From positions 1,295,001-1,359,000 of the forward strand of contig JBAMJR010000154.1 of the NCBI GenBank assembly GCA_038501785.1: a DNA stretch of 64,000 nucleotides, read 5' to 3'. The DNA comes from Myoxocephalus aenaeus (Eukaryota > Chordata > Actinopteri > Perciformes > Cottidae). Shown here in pieces: positions 1 to 59,875 of the stretch. Position numbers and translations under genes: made by a program. Position 1 is the first letter of the stretch. Each line of letters opens with the position of its first letter. The notes under the pieces were generated by a model. It worked only from the letters and a program-made list of their open reading frames with translations. It made no database searches and had not been told where the DNA came from.

Positions 1-387
1 CTGATGCTTCTATCCTTCTTTAATACTCTTGATACAGGTGTCATTATCCCAAAGCAAGAGTCAGCTTTTTCCACTACTGCATATCTTGTGTTGAATATTA
101 TTGGATGCATGTTAAAATGTTTTTTTGGATGAACTGCAACTAATACTGAGAAGCTTTAATTCATCAGATGACAAGAGGTCTGTGTTTAATGTCAGATCTA
201 CAAAAACAAATGAACGACTGAGAAAGTAGGTGTGTTACGAGCATATCTTAAATCTATTGTAAACCCAAGCCACGTGTTTGTGGCTAAAGAGGCCCTCTTC
301 CTCAATCAGGAACAGAGACTTAAAGCTGCCACTCCATGTGATGATGTACCGAATGTATGAGCACCCAGCTGAGAAAGTAGGACCTAC

Positions 388-47534
<47,147 letters not shown>

Positions 47535-47940
47535 CGTTGTGCACCGCTTTGCGCCAATGACCCGTTCAATCCACAGGTTATACGAGCGAGATTTAGAGCT
47601 GAAGAAGCATCACTGGTTTATCCGTCTCTCCGGTCCCCGCTGGTGAACACCACGAGTTGTGTCATGTTGCGCTGCGGCTGCTGACTCACTCCCGCGGCTC
47701 GGTCTCGCACTTTTCGCTTTAAAAAAGTCAAAGCGTGCTGCAGTGTCCCCGGTGCTGCCTGTGTCTTCTTCTGTCGGATTTGTTGTTGTCATAATAAAGA
47801 ATCCTTTAAAAGAAGTGTCTCATTGGTCGTCCATCGCCAGACAGGAGGTGTATTAGCGGGTTGCCTCTGCGCACTCCGCCCCTCACCGGTGTGAAGGCCT
47901 GCCCACCGCCGGCTGTGTGTGTGTGCGTGTGTGTGAGAGA
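47535..47940 (-). promoter_or_regulatory. dock9: dock9 upstream region: CpG-rich promoter and 5' leader
   Basis: The DNA around and upstream of exon 1 is rich in CpG against an AT-rich background. It has a minus-strand CCAAT box (47822-47826) and a GGGGCGG Sp1-type box (47876-47882). No convincing TATA box is seen, which is usual for a CpG-island promoter. A 60-codon ATG frame (47792-47610) would be an upstream ORF if transcription starts above it. The transcription start is not determined. Confidence 0.55.
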
Positions 47941-49491
47941 GCTGCTGGACTTTGGACCGCACACTCTCAAACAGTGCCTGAACCAATATTTCCACACCAC
48001 CACAAAAATGACAACTCTGTGGAGCATGTCTCTAAAGTGTTACATTTGTCCCTTCTAAAACTTGAAAAACTACTGACTGAACTACAATGAACACACTTTC
48101 AAAGAACCACAAAGAAAGTTTCAAGCTGGTTCCATGACAAGAGATCAGATTAGATTCACCATTGAGCTCTTTTCTTGCATTAAGTTAAGATTTAGCACCA
48201 AAACTGAGCTTTGATGCTATGTCACATACCTTTCGGATATTAGAGGGGGGAAATATTTTAATTATAACGATTTCAATATTTTCTTTGAATATTTCTTTTC
48301 TGTTTTCTTTTTTAGGAGAAGATCTACTTTTAGATAGAGAAAAGTAAATAATACTTTGCAATGAACTGTGTACATTTCCACACACACAGATTACACACAT
48401 TTTAATTATAACAATTTCAATGTTTCCCTTGAATATTTGTACTTTTTTTAGGAGACGATCTACTTTTATGAGAAGATAGATAAAAGTAAATAATACGTTG
48501 CAATGAATGTCATTTCCACACACGCAGATTCATTTAGTGAGAGGATGTGGTACCTAAAACAGACTATTGTATACTCTGGGGTCGTGAGGAGAATTGAGTG
48601 CTGCTTAATTTTCTGTAAAGCACAATGTTTTTCAGTATTTACTGATGAGGTAATCACAAGAGAAGTTAATGTTGTATATATGAATACTTTTGAATTCCAC
48701 TTTTGTTTAATTTATTTTGAGTTAGTGGAAAAGCTGCTCCTCAACACAGTGACGTGTTCCACAGTAAAGTGTTTGTCATAGATTCAGTGAGTGTGTGTTC
48801 TCAGTTAAAGTTAGGTAATTTCAGTCTTTTTGAAACTACTTCTTAGTTGTTGGACTGTTTGTGCATGAAAGCTGTTGAGTCTGTTTAAAAATAGCTGAAG
48901 ATTCTGAATTGTTATATATGTTGTAATACCTCGTGTCCTGAAGATGCAGTTTTAGTTTTTTAATTAAAATGCAGCTAATTGAGTGTAAAAGGGAATAGTT
49001 CCCTCTATCATCGCCACCAACTGCTCGTTTTGGTTATTAAACTTGTTTTTGTGTTAGCATACATATTCTGTACTATCTCAGGTTCAAACTGCACCATCTT
49101 TTCATTACATACATTGGAGAAGTTGAGAATGTTCCTCGATTTGGGTCGCGGCTTGTCATTCAGGGGTGATAGTGGGTCCCGGAGCCAGACCAGTTGAGAA
49201 CCACTGGTTTAAATGATATGAAATGTTTTGGAAACAAAACAAGGCTTTCTATTGCTTGTCTTTACTTTCAAGAGACTTTTACATTTAACATGTACAGGCA
49301 CTGTGGTCATGACTTGAATGAACTGAAACTCTTAATCTATAATGCCACCTATAGGTCACAGCTGTAAACACACTGAAGAGCTGCCTTACTGCACATGTAC
49401 TGACATTTCCCTTGAGAAAACATCACTCCAGCCTCTTCACCTTAAAAAAAAAAACACAAGTACCACAAAAGTAAGTTTGAATAAGTTTGTT
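47941..49491. other. intergenic region between farp1 and dock9
   Basis: AT-rich DNA with no gene that I can support. It holds an imperfect tandem duplication (48255-48531) and a possible dispersed-repeat end reading TTGAGAACCACTGGTTTAAA around 49190-49212. Confidence 0.6.
48255..48531. repeat. imperfect tandem duplication, about 140-bp unit, two copies
   Basis: Copy 1 (48255-48398) and copy 2 (48399-48531) share TTTTAATTATAACxATTTCA at the start, then TTTTTTAGGAGAxGATCTAC, then GTAAATAATAC and TTTCCACACAC in the same order. The copies differ by point changes and small indels, so the duplication is not very recent. Confidence 0.8.
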
Positions 49492-49497
49492 TTTATT
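49492..49497 (-). promoter_or_regulatory. candidate farp1 polyadenylation signal AATAAA
   Basis: An AATAAA on the minus strand about 1.15 kb after the farp1 stop is followed by a GT-rich and then T-rich stretch, the usual downstream element arrangement. The earlier AATAAA at 49902-49907 has a poorer downstream element but may also be used. Confidence 0.45.
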
Positions 49498-50644
49498 GCT
49501 TTCATTTCCAACGAGCTCTCTGTTGTCTTAAAGGAAAGGAGGAAAGAAAAAAAAACAGCTGCAATTGTAAGCAGAAGTGAGGTTTTCCATTTAATTTGCT
49601 TCACTGCAAAACCTTGTCAAATGCATATTTCCATTCATTTAGACCCATAAAAAGATCTGGTATCCGTTTAAAGGAGGAAGCCTCGTTCAGTGAGGGCAAC
49701 GGCGCTCGGAACTGAAAGTTTCTATTTAGTTCACACTTAATCTTTAAAGCTTTCAATGACACCCACATTCATATTACCATGATTGTGAACATGTGTCACA
49801 CTTTCTCATACAGCTGAAGGGGAACTTTAGTTAATACAAAAAAATAAAGAAGCAAAACTGTCTGAGACGTATTCACATAATAAAGATCAGTGAATAGAAC
49901 GTTTATTTTAATTGAAATGGCATTAATCTGTGATGGCAGCTACCTCTGGCAACATTGTGATCAATCCTAGGGTAATGTCAATATTTCAACAAAATAATTT
50001 CATATTTTCATCACTTGTGTTTTTAACAAGAACACATTGTGCTGAGTCAGGTGTGAACAGAGCATTGACAGTTAAAGGGCGGCCTGTTTTAGCATGATTT
50101 AAAATGTCATGGTATTCAGTATAAGGAGACAGTCCTCATCCCCCATGTAACAACATTTTAAAAGTCTAGGACATTAATATAAACCAGTTTGGCACTGAAG
50201 TTGCAGGAAATTTTCAAAGCAGCAGTTTTCAATAAGATGATAGAATAGACAAAAACGTTATGACAATGCTATGATAGTTTAACCATTTAAGAAAGAATGC
50301 TGAATATCTACATCAACATGTTCCTTCTGTAAAAACAACCAATGACAAAATGTAAAACCAGGAAGATAGGAAGTAGTTCAGACTATTAGAAAACAGTATA
50401 AAATGACATCCTTAAAAAGAGGTTTCAGAGTTGAGAGTAAAAATGCCAAAAAATGCAGTCTCTGATGCAGTCTAAACCAGCGGACATGTCACCATTAAAG
50501 CATTAAAAAGCACCAAATGTGCATGGACACATGTACAAATGTCCCAGATATGTGTAGAAAAGAAAAGAAAAGAGTCTTGGGGGGGACAGGAAGGGCTGAT
50601 GCCGCCTGAAGGAGACCGGGTGTGTGGAGACAAGATGAGCCAAC
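49492..50644 (-). other. farp1: probable farp1 3' UTR, no coding sequence seen
   Basis: No coding sequence or splice site of interest was seen here. Two minus-strand AATAAA hexamers are present (49902-49907 and 49492-49497). The UTR is drawn to the second because a GT- and T-rich stretch follows at about 49440-49466. Its extent is inferred, not measured. Confidence 0.5.
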
Positions 50645-50726
50645 TCAGTGAAGATGGGACTCTTTGCAGTTTCGGACACGAGCGCCACTGGAGGAGACTG
50701 TGGCACTGCGGATGACCTCCATCCAC
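50645..50726 (-). CDS. farp1: farp1 last coding exon n with stop codon
   Basis: An 82-nt segment: one base completes Arg, then 26 codons and TGA. WMEVIRSATVSSSG is the PH2 C-terminal helix with its conserved Trp, and the tail RVRNCKESHLH corresponds to HVLSHKESLVY in human FARP1. The acceptor is GCCGCAG. The exon continues as 3' UTR. Confidence 0.94.
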
Positions 50727-53700
50727 CTGCGGCCAGAGAAAAGCGTTTTAAATCAGCCCTCTGATTACCAGGACTCAACACAATTGCAAACACATGAAGT
50801 AATTGTGCATCTGAATGATTACACTGTACCTCTCAAAAGTGTATTCGCTCTCCGATCTGAAATAGTAGACGTGGGACTTAAAATGCAGTTTGAAGACATA
50901 TTCCTTGTGGATGTTTTCAGACTCTGAGGGGATGGTGACGGAGTAACCCAGCAGAGGAAGACTGGCCAACGGATAATCATCCTGAGGAAAAAAACAAGAC
51001 ATTGAATTACAATTAACATTTATCTTGGTCTGTTAATTATTACACAACTAGGAATAAAAGAAAAAATAAATACACAGGCAATAGCTCCCAACAAAAAAGG
51101 TACAGAGGAAAACCGTGCAACACAGTCAGTGGTATCCTTTAGAAATGACAAAATACAAACAAAATACCCTGATACAATTATAATTAATTAGATTAATACT
51201 GAACCATTAATTATGCAAGCAGCATTTTACGATGGTAGAAGTGGAGCTAGTTTAAACTATTATATTTGAATAATAAACTACTTCAGAATACTTTTAGGTA
51301 GTAGATAGAAAGACAAAAGGAGCAAACAAAAACAAACAAACAGAACATTTTTGGTAAAAAAGAAAGCTGTGCTTTTGGCCTTAAACATGATTTGTGCTGT
51401 TATAAAATATACTCCGTCTCAAAATTTTAGAGCATTTATTAAACAGAGGAGTCATTGATTCTTGATAATTACTTTTTTTAAAGTATAACATAGTTGTTGT
51501 ATTGGTTAAGTGTTATTTTGGGATTGAAAAACAGCCAAGAAAAAGCTTCAGTGTGAAGAGGAGAGATTAAAAACCACCTGCATGGGAAAGCCAGTAAAGC
51601 TCCATCATGGAGCAACGATTTGACATTCTACACAGAGACGTGATGCCTCTCGGCCCAGAGGAGGGTAAACACAACAGAGTGAGGAGGGGATGAACATGGG
51701 AGAGGCGGAGATGTGTTCGCTGGACAAACAGAGCTGAGAGCAAAGGTTCGTCACCTGGTGAGACTTGTAGAAAAACAGGCTGAAGTTGGTGAAGACCACC
51801 CAGAGCTTCTGCCAGCCGTTGCTGTTCTTGAACTTCCGCAGCAAGTTTCCAGACAGCTGATTCTACACAGACAAATACAACAAGTTTTACATCGAAGATT
51901 ATATTAATTAATACATATTATAATACCACTGATAGCCTACAGCTCTTAGCATTTTTTTTTATTGTAGAAGGATTAATCAAATTAAAGGATATATCTGGTG
52001 ATATTCTAGATTTTTCTTATCGTTAACAAATAGCCAGAAAAAGCCCAAAACCAATAGTGAACTGATCCTCAAAAGTATGTAATAGATTATTCCTATGTGC
52101 CATGTATTATTGTTAAAACATATTAATAACACACTGTTGTACTGACATAATTCTTCATTACAATGAACATGTGCACTGTTGTATATTTTGAGTAAATTCC
52201 ATACACTCCGTTGTCGTGATGGAAATAATCACTAAAGTACCAAATGTGTATTCATCGGCAGCTGAAAATAGTCCGTCTACAAATACACTGTTTACTTTTG
52301 TTTGGGAAACATCTGTTAAAAACCACAGTGCCCAGCTGTTTAAGGAAGTCACCAATGAAACAATATATTTGTGACCTCATTTTTAAGAACAAGTGAGTGT
52401 GAAAGCTACAGACGGGTTAGGCAAGTCAGAAAGTCTTGAAGAGATGAACACTGTCTGCGACTAGATGCAGTAGAACCTCCTGGTATTTGGGGCATACTGC
52501 ATGTGACACACTATGTATTGAGACATACTCTATTTCTTTTGGCATACTAAACAGTATGGTAGTATGGGTATTATAATGCACATATTGTTGTCTTAGTCCT
52601 CTATTACATGTGCCAACAATAATGTAAACGATGGCCATCCTCTGTTTTAAGTAAACTGTAAATGTACTGCTGTTAAACACCTGATGCATTTATTATCTAA
52701 TTGTTTAAATAAAAGGTAAAGAAAGTATGAAACAGGGAATGACAATATGCAACAATTTTTGGCCCTTCTGTTAGATTATGTGTTATGATCATAGTTCTTC
52801 TATCGTGAGTTTCATTTTGGATCTTGAATCAAGTTTCAGTAAAACAATTATTAATCACTGATCTGTAAGACATGAGGCACCACAGCATCTTCTATGTGTT
52901 CTTCTTATGGTGAAGTTCAAGTAAACACATACACAGGGCCTCTCCTGTCTGCCTGGCTCCTTTACCTCTAGACTCCTGCAGGATTCACTAAAGGAGAGGC
53001 TCTGAACACGGTACCAGCAGATAACAGACAGAGGCACTGGTCCCTGGCCACTGGGGGGCCCCACCAGGGGGGCCTTATTCTCACTGACTGGACTAGGGTC
53101 CTCTACCATGGAGGAACGCACAGACGCATGTGGAAAAGAGAGAGAGAGACAGAGAGACAGAGAGAGAGAGAGAGAGAGGGACAGAAAGGGAGGGAAGGAC
53201 AGAAACACAGAGACTAAGTCGGTGAAACACAGGCATGCAGTGACAGGGATAAACACGGAGGCCAACGACAGTGTGTCCAGGCAAAGCTGTGAAGAGGACA
53301 TTGTTACAACTACAGAGGAAGAGCAGAACCAGATCCGTTGTGTTGGTGTGAGATGAGGACGTTTGGCACATCTACGTACTGCTCTCCCTCTCTATTGATA
53401 GACGATCAGACACTTCAAGTGCCAGGGGAGGAGAAAAAGGACAGCACCACACAGGAAAGCCAGTTTGGGTTGAGATTAGGAAGTCACGCAGGCTACTGTT
53501 AGCCAAAAGAGGGAAGAGGGAACAGTATTCTCACTGAAGCTGCAAAAAGAGCAAATACACAGCTTACGATAAACATGTATCGGATGTAAAAATAGCTCAA
53601 ACTATATGGATCAAATGCCTAATGCTCGTCATTTTCAGTTTCCAGGAGCAGATAGATGAGTTTAAAAGGTACCATGTGGACGGGATGACATGTCAATGTG

Positions 53701-56700
53701 GGCCTTTCACATTTTAACATTACCTGAAGGCCATTGTATAAGGGAGGGGTGAGCGGAGGGGTATTCAATTAGTTACAACCGGCAACATGGACACTAGATG
53801 CCACGAAATCCTACACATATTTATTTTAAATATCGACTTTGCAAATGTTTTATGAGGAAGGACATGCACTCACTAGACCTCAAGGACACACACAATGCAT
53901 TGTGGTGAGTAGACATAACTTTTGTTTGCTTACAATAAAACTTCACGGAGCACCTTTAGACAGACACTCTTAAATGTTAAGTCCCCATGTGCCCAAAAGT
54001 TATGTTCCTACTTCAAGAGCAAATAAGATCCTCTTGCAATGAGCACAGGTTAGAAAATATCAGTTACTGAAAGGAAGAAGAAAACTATGGAGAAAGTGAT
54101 TGAGGTACTGCTTATCGATTATCTTTTCTTCCTATAGAAAAAAGATTGAGTACCAGTTTTATTATTTGCTTACTAATCTAATTTGTACCCATACCTTATT
54201 TCAGTATTTTGCCTTTTTATTTTTGAAAAATAAACAAAAAAAAGAATGAGCCTAATTTAAGTTAATTAGCTCACAATAAAAAAAAAAATCGTTTTCGTTC
54301 ATTCAAGAAATAGTTCGACGATGGAGTGCAACGCAGAAGGATACTGTTCCCAAAGTGGACTAAGACACAGCACACTCGGACACAGAAAAAGGAAACAGTG
54401 AAGCAGGAGAGGAGAGGCAGGTCTGAGGTTGAGTGCTGAGGTTTGGCCGGTACCTCCACAGCTACGCTAAAGTCCACCATGGACACACTGGTGTTCCTGT
54501 GCCAGCACACGTGCACCATGGTGTTACCACGGTGAGGGGAGGGCCTCTCCAGCGAGGTGAGCGACGCCGTTATGTCGTCCTCAGACTCCGCCTCCACCAA
54601 GGAGTCCTCAGGGCATTCTGGGAAAGTCAGGAGGTCGTTACTACTAGACAATGAGTAGGGTGATGAGGGGAGAAGGGCGCTAAAGCACAGACAATGTCAG
54701 ATTATTCACAAATTAAAACGTAGTCTTGTGTATCTGGGATTTCAGTCGGATGGGTTTTTTACTCAAAATGTATTTTCTGACAGTTTGTGTGTCCCTATTC
54801 ATTTTTTATCCTTTATATGTTTATGTAGTAACTTACTGTTGTCTATCAGACTGCTGGTCAGAAGGTCAGATGAAGGGCCATTGCTGGTTTTCACCGTCTC
54901 TATCGCCCCCTGTATGTCGTCCATCCACTTCTCCATCTCCATCAGTGAGCTAGAGGGAAAAACACACATGGATAAAATGCTCAGCCGTCCTATTATTAGT
55001 CACAGCAGGAGGGCCTGCTGGTTAGAAAAAGTCCAGTGAACAAGAATGTCACAAGTTGGATCAATGTTAGTCCAGGTGGCCTGCCAAATTTAAGACACCA
55101 TCTGCTCATTCGTGGAAACTGGATCCCCAAATGTTAGTTTGAAGGCAGGAGAGAAGTTATCTTTAATTTTTGTCACAGTGAAAAAAGTGGCAATGTTAAC
55201 AATCAAGAAGGGCATAAGACAAAAATAAAGTCAAAATGGGAATTGTATTTCCGGCATTTATATATTCATAACAATCTAGCAGATAACATTATTAATACAT
55301 TGGTTATTGAGATTGAGTGATAGAAATGATATAATAGATGACACTCACACTTTATGTTCAATACATATTTAGCACCTTATCTTTGATAAATCCATTCAAG
55401 CATCTTTTTAGGAGGATATTGAGTATATTTTAATACAAATATTGATTAAACATTTTTCTTTTCTTTTTTGTAATCAAAACTATGATTACAAAACTTATAT
55501 ATCATAAGTTGGAAACAGCAATGCTGCAGAGAAGCTTTATTGATGTAAGCTCAAGGTGGCGACATGGAAGCAACCTTCATGAGCATATCAACATTCATAT
55601 CGGTTCTTTCTTTCGTCTGAAAATAATTTATTTACAGAGATTTTTGTTCGTGACATTAAACTGAAACTGTAAAGTGAGGGTGATTATAAAAAATAAAACG
55701 ATTCTAGGAAATTACGCATTTGCTGATAATGTGCATGTCGTCGTTTTTCTACAAGTCTGTCAAGTCTTATTTTTGAGAGCTTAACTGCATCTTACGAGAG
55801 TTTATGTAATAATTCCCCAAATCCTGACACTCCAGAAGAAGACGGGCCACACTGCGCTTTGGGTTCATTTTAGCTCCAGGTACAAGGTGTCTGTGCACTT
55901 ACGACAGCTGTTCTTACCTCGCTGCCACCACCACAGACTGCTGCTGTCCAACCAATGTGAAGGCGTGAGGCACACCCCACTCATCTTCACTCTCTCTGAT
56001 CTGGAATAAGAAGAGAGAGACAGAAAAAACATTAGACAGCAGCGGTATCTAGGACAGCGAGGACCAAAATAGACGAAGAAAGGGAAACGAAGGGAGGGAT
56101 GTTGAAAAGGAAGAGAAGGACGTGTAGTTGTCCTGTGTGTGTGTGTGTGTGTGTTGGGGAAGACGCTGAAAGAGCTGCAGTTCAGCTGTTTGAGGCGGCT
56201 TAACTTCAGTAATGACAAACTGGTGACAGCTGTTTGACGCACTGTGTTCAATTGAGAGAAACAGCACTTACTGTCATGCCGTGCAGCGGCAGCTGGCCGT
56301 GCACTTTGAACTGATTGGTCGCCATCATCCCTCGACTCGTGTACAAAATGACGTCGTTGAACTATTTAGAGAAGCCGGGGAGGGAGAAAGTGGAAAAAGT
56401 AAACCAAAACTCTTTCAAATTAAATATTATCGAGTCAGATTTTTGTTTTAAAATGACTAAACTGAATGTGTATTATTCAATATGAAATCCTAAGGATGTG
56501 CAAACCACTTGTCATAACAACCACGAAGAAAAAATTGAATTTGCAATAGTTGTATAGCTCAAGGCTCCAACACACGTGCACACCTCTACATTGTTTTATT
56601 CCTTGTTTATCAAAGTTGTATTCTCTATCAAATCAAACACATATGTAGAACACTTTCTTTCTCAAGGTCTGAGCAACATGTGGTATTCTTCCTCTAAATG

Positions 56701-59700
56701 AACTTTTGTAGTTGTTCGACATCTGCCGACACCGTCTGAGCGAGGTTTAGCTGGAAAGATGAGATCACTATTCTAAATAATTTAATTAGCGATATGACCC
56801 GATCCAAAAAGAAAGAGGGTGTTACCAGGAAGAACATTCGTTGCTGGAGGCCTTTTCCAGACAGTTTGCTGAGGCAGCCTAACCTGACGAACTCCTGAGA
56901 AAGTGGACACAAAAAAGGCATTCATACAATATATTAGACAAATACCAAACATGGTGTTTGTAAAGAATTTAAAAGCTTTTCCAGGCAATTCTTTCAAGCT
57001 TTAAACTCACCCGACCAGGAACAACAAGATTGTCAACGCCAATCAAATCCTTCTTCAGCTCCAGAAGCTTCTGGAAGTTCTCCATCTTGATAAGGCTTCC
57101 CTGGAGCTGCTCCACCATCTCAGACACATCTGCCAGAGCAGCTGCAGACCAACCAGAGGTGAGAGATTATTGATTGAGATAGACTGTTGGGATTATGCTA
57201 CAGCACCAGAAGACTTCCATGCGCCTCTTTGAGCACTGGCCTGAGCGTAGTACCTCTGCAGTCCCTGAAATCCCCATGAGTAGCTGGATAATGTTTGCAC
57301 AGGCGCTCCAGGATTTGCTTGTAGTGACTGAGGCGGTGCAGAGGCCGCAGAATGAAGACATTGAGGGGGACGTAGCAGACCTTCTGCAGCTCAAAGTCTC
57401 TGCAGAGACCCTCCAACCGGCGGGATGCCCTGCATGCCTTCTCCAGCTCCAACAGAACTTCAGACTGTTTATGCAGGTTTGCTGTCAGGGGCTATGGATT
57501 AAGGTGGAATATGGCACACACACAAATGAGTATTTATTAATTTATTAATTACTGTAATTACAGATGTGCTAGAGTGGTGCCTCACCTTCAAGCCTTGAAG
57601 GTTCTTCAGCATGACATCTCCGATGCGGTGGTATTCTCCTTTTATGTGAGCATTGGAGCGTCCTTCCCTAAAACAGACCAACATTTTTATCTTCCATTTG
57701 CAGACAGTGAATTATGCTCTATGCAAAAGCACTTAAAGCTCATTGATTATTCAGACGAGCTGGAGTTTATGAAAGTCAAATTCCAATTGAAGAGAAAAAG
57801 ATCCACCAGCAGGTGTCTCCCTTGAGCATTACTTCTTTCACACAAGGAGTTCATGGGCTGCAATCACAGGGTTTATCAGAATTATTATTATTTTGGTACA
57901 GTATTTTAGCAGTAACTTTAGAAAGAAATATCCACACTGCCAAAGAATAGGAAGGATGTGTTTTACAGACAGGTTTCTTATCAAGCTCACAACAACAAAA
58001 GGTACATCTCTACCATCATATTTGAGTATGCAAAGCAAAAAAAAAAAGTGACACATGCATTGCTGTATAATTTGCATTAACATTTGAATGTGAATCGTAT
58101 CAACAGCAATATCACGTTCAGCTTCAACGTAGAGTTCTAACAATATGAAGCCAAAATAGCATTTGAATTAAAACACTTCATGCATGTAGTTAATGGCCAT
58201 ACATTCTGACATGCGGGCTTCATGCATCACTGCCTGCATATCTGTGTGTGCGTCTGTGTGTATTAAATAAAACACAACATCATTAAGGAGATCAGACAGC
58301 AGAAACCCACAGGCAAGAAAAGGCCGGCCGTGGTGCAGCGCGGCTGTTGCCATGGAGACGATAGCTCCTCGGGTCATCTAAATGGACTGGGTCGTCCCGT
58401 CAGACTAAATGCCAATAAATCTCATTAATATAAGGGGGAATTGCGATAAATTGGGTTAAAACTAAACCACCACTTCACTGGACATGTTCTGAACCCTAGA
58501 GGGACTTCCTTTGGAAGAGAAATGAAATGGTCTCACCACAGAGCGAGCCTCTGCTCCACCTCCCTGAGAAAACCTGCGTGGAACTTGTGCAGAGGCTCAA
58601 AGGTGGAGAGGACGGTGTTCTTCAGAGAGTCTGGAGTCGCCTCATCTTGTCCGACAGCACTCTGGAAAGACTGAGATCACAAATACACACATTCAAGCAA
58701 AAAAAAAAAATATAATAATGGGTATAAAGCAACTAGTAGTACTAACTAGTAGTACGATACTATTTTGGTTTACATTAAAAGGAAAATATCCTCTGTCACG
58801 GCCATGGCCTCTCACTGATGCATTTCTTCGGCTGTATACTATGGCTTAAATACTGTAAATGCATCAGCCAAAAGTCAACTAAATGTATCCTCATCCATAA
58901 CATCCTCTTTGCTGGGATTTTGGATGCCATTTTCGCTGTTGGAAATGGAGCTATTTTCCAATACAAGCGCAGAGAACAAGGAAGTTGTGTTTTTCTTAGT
59001 GGCATCGAGAACATGCATGCCCTCTGGACACTCAGTTGCAGCTGCAAACTCAGCTGTTATGGGTCAATGCAGCACACACTGAGGACTGTATTGCTTCAAT
59101 CGATTACATTTACATCAACACTGATTGGACACATTTTCCCTTTAAGGATTTCTTCCAGACATGCTTCAAGACATAAACAATAAATACAAAGTTAATTAAA
59201 TAACTCTTTGAAAGGAATAATTCTACTTTGTCCTTCATTGAAAAATAAAATTCTTAAATTCTCCGCTAGTGTGCATCAGAGGTTTCAAATTGCCACATCA
59301 CACTTGTCAAGGTCAAACATTCATGTGAAGTAACATTACGCAAAACATATTTTTGGGTTCAGAGAAAGAAACCATGTAACAAAGCTCACTTGGATGGTAT
59401 GTAGGAAATTGAACTGGGAAAACAAGTTCAGATTTTCTGGTCTCCAGTTTCTCACAACAAGCAAACACTTGTCATGCCTATCATGTTAATGCAGATGCAC
59501 TGGTCATCTGCTGTTGCACTTCAGGCTTGTGACGTCCTTAATGGAAGAATCACACCCGAACACTCTGATCACGATCCATTAAGTCAGATTGAAGTCAAAC
59601 ATTGCATGTTGTGTGTTTCGCCACAGGGGGCATGAACATAGCATGATTAGGCTGACGTGATGGGAAAGGAAAGTGGGTTTGAGGGACACGCGAGTGTTTC

Positions 59701-59783
59701 TAGAACGGCTTGAGAGGAAGGGCCAGCTGTTGTTTGGATGACTTCACCCCAAATAGCAGTACCAACCAGTGCATGGGAAGAGC

Positions 59784-59875
<92 letters not shown>

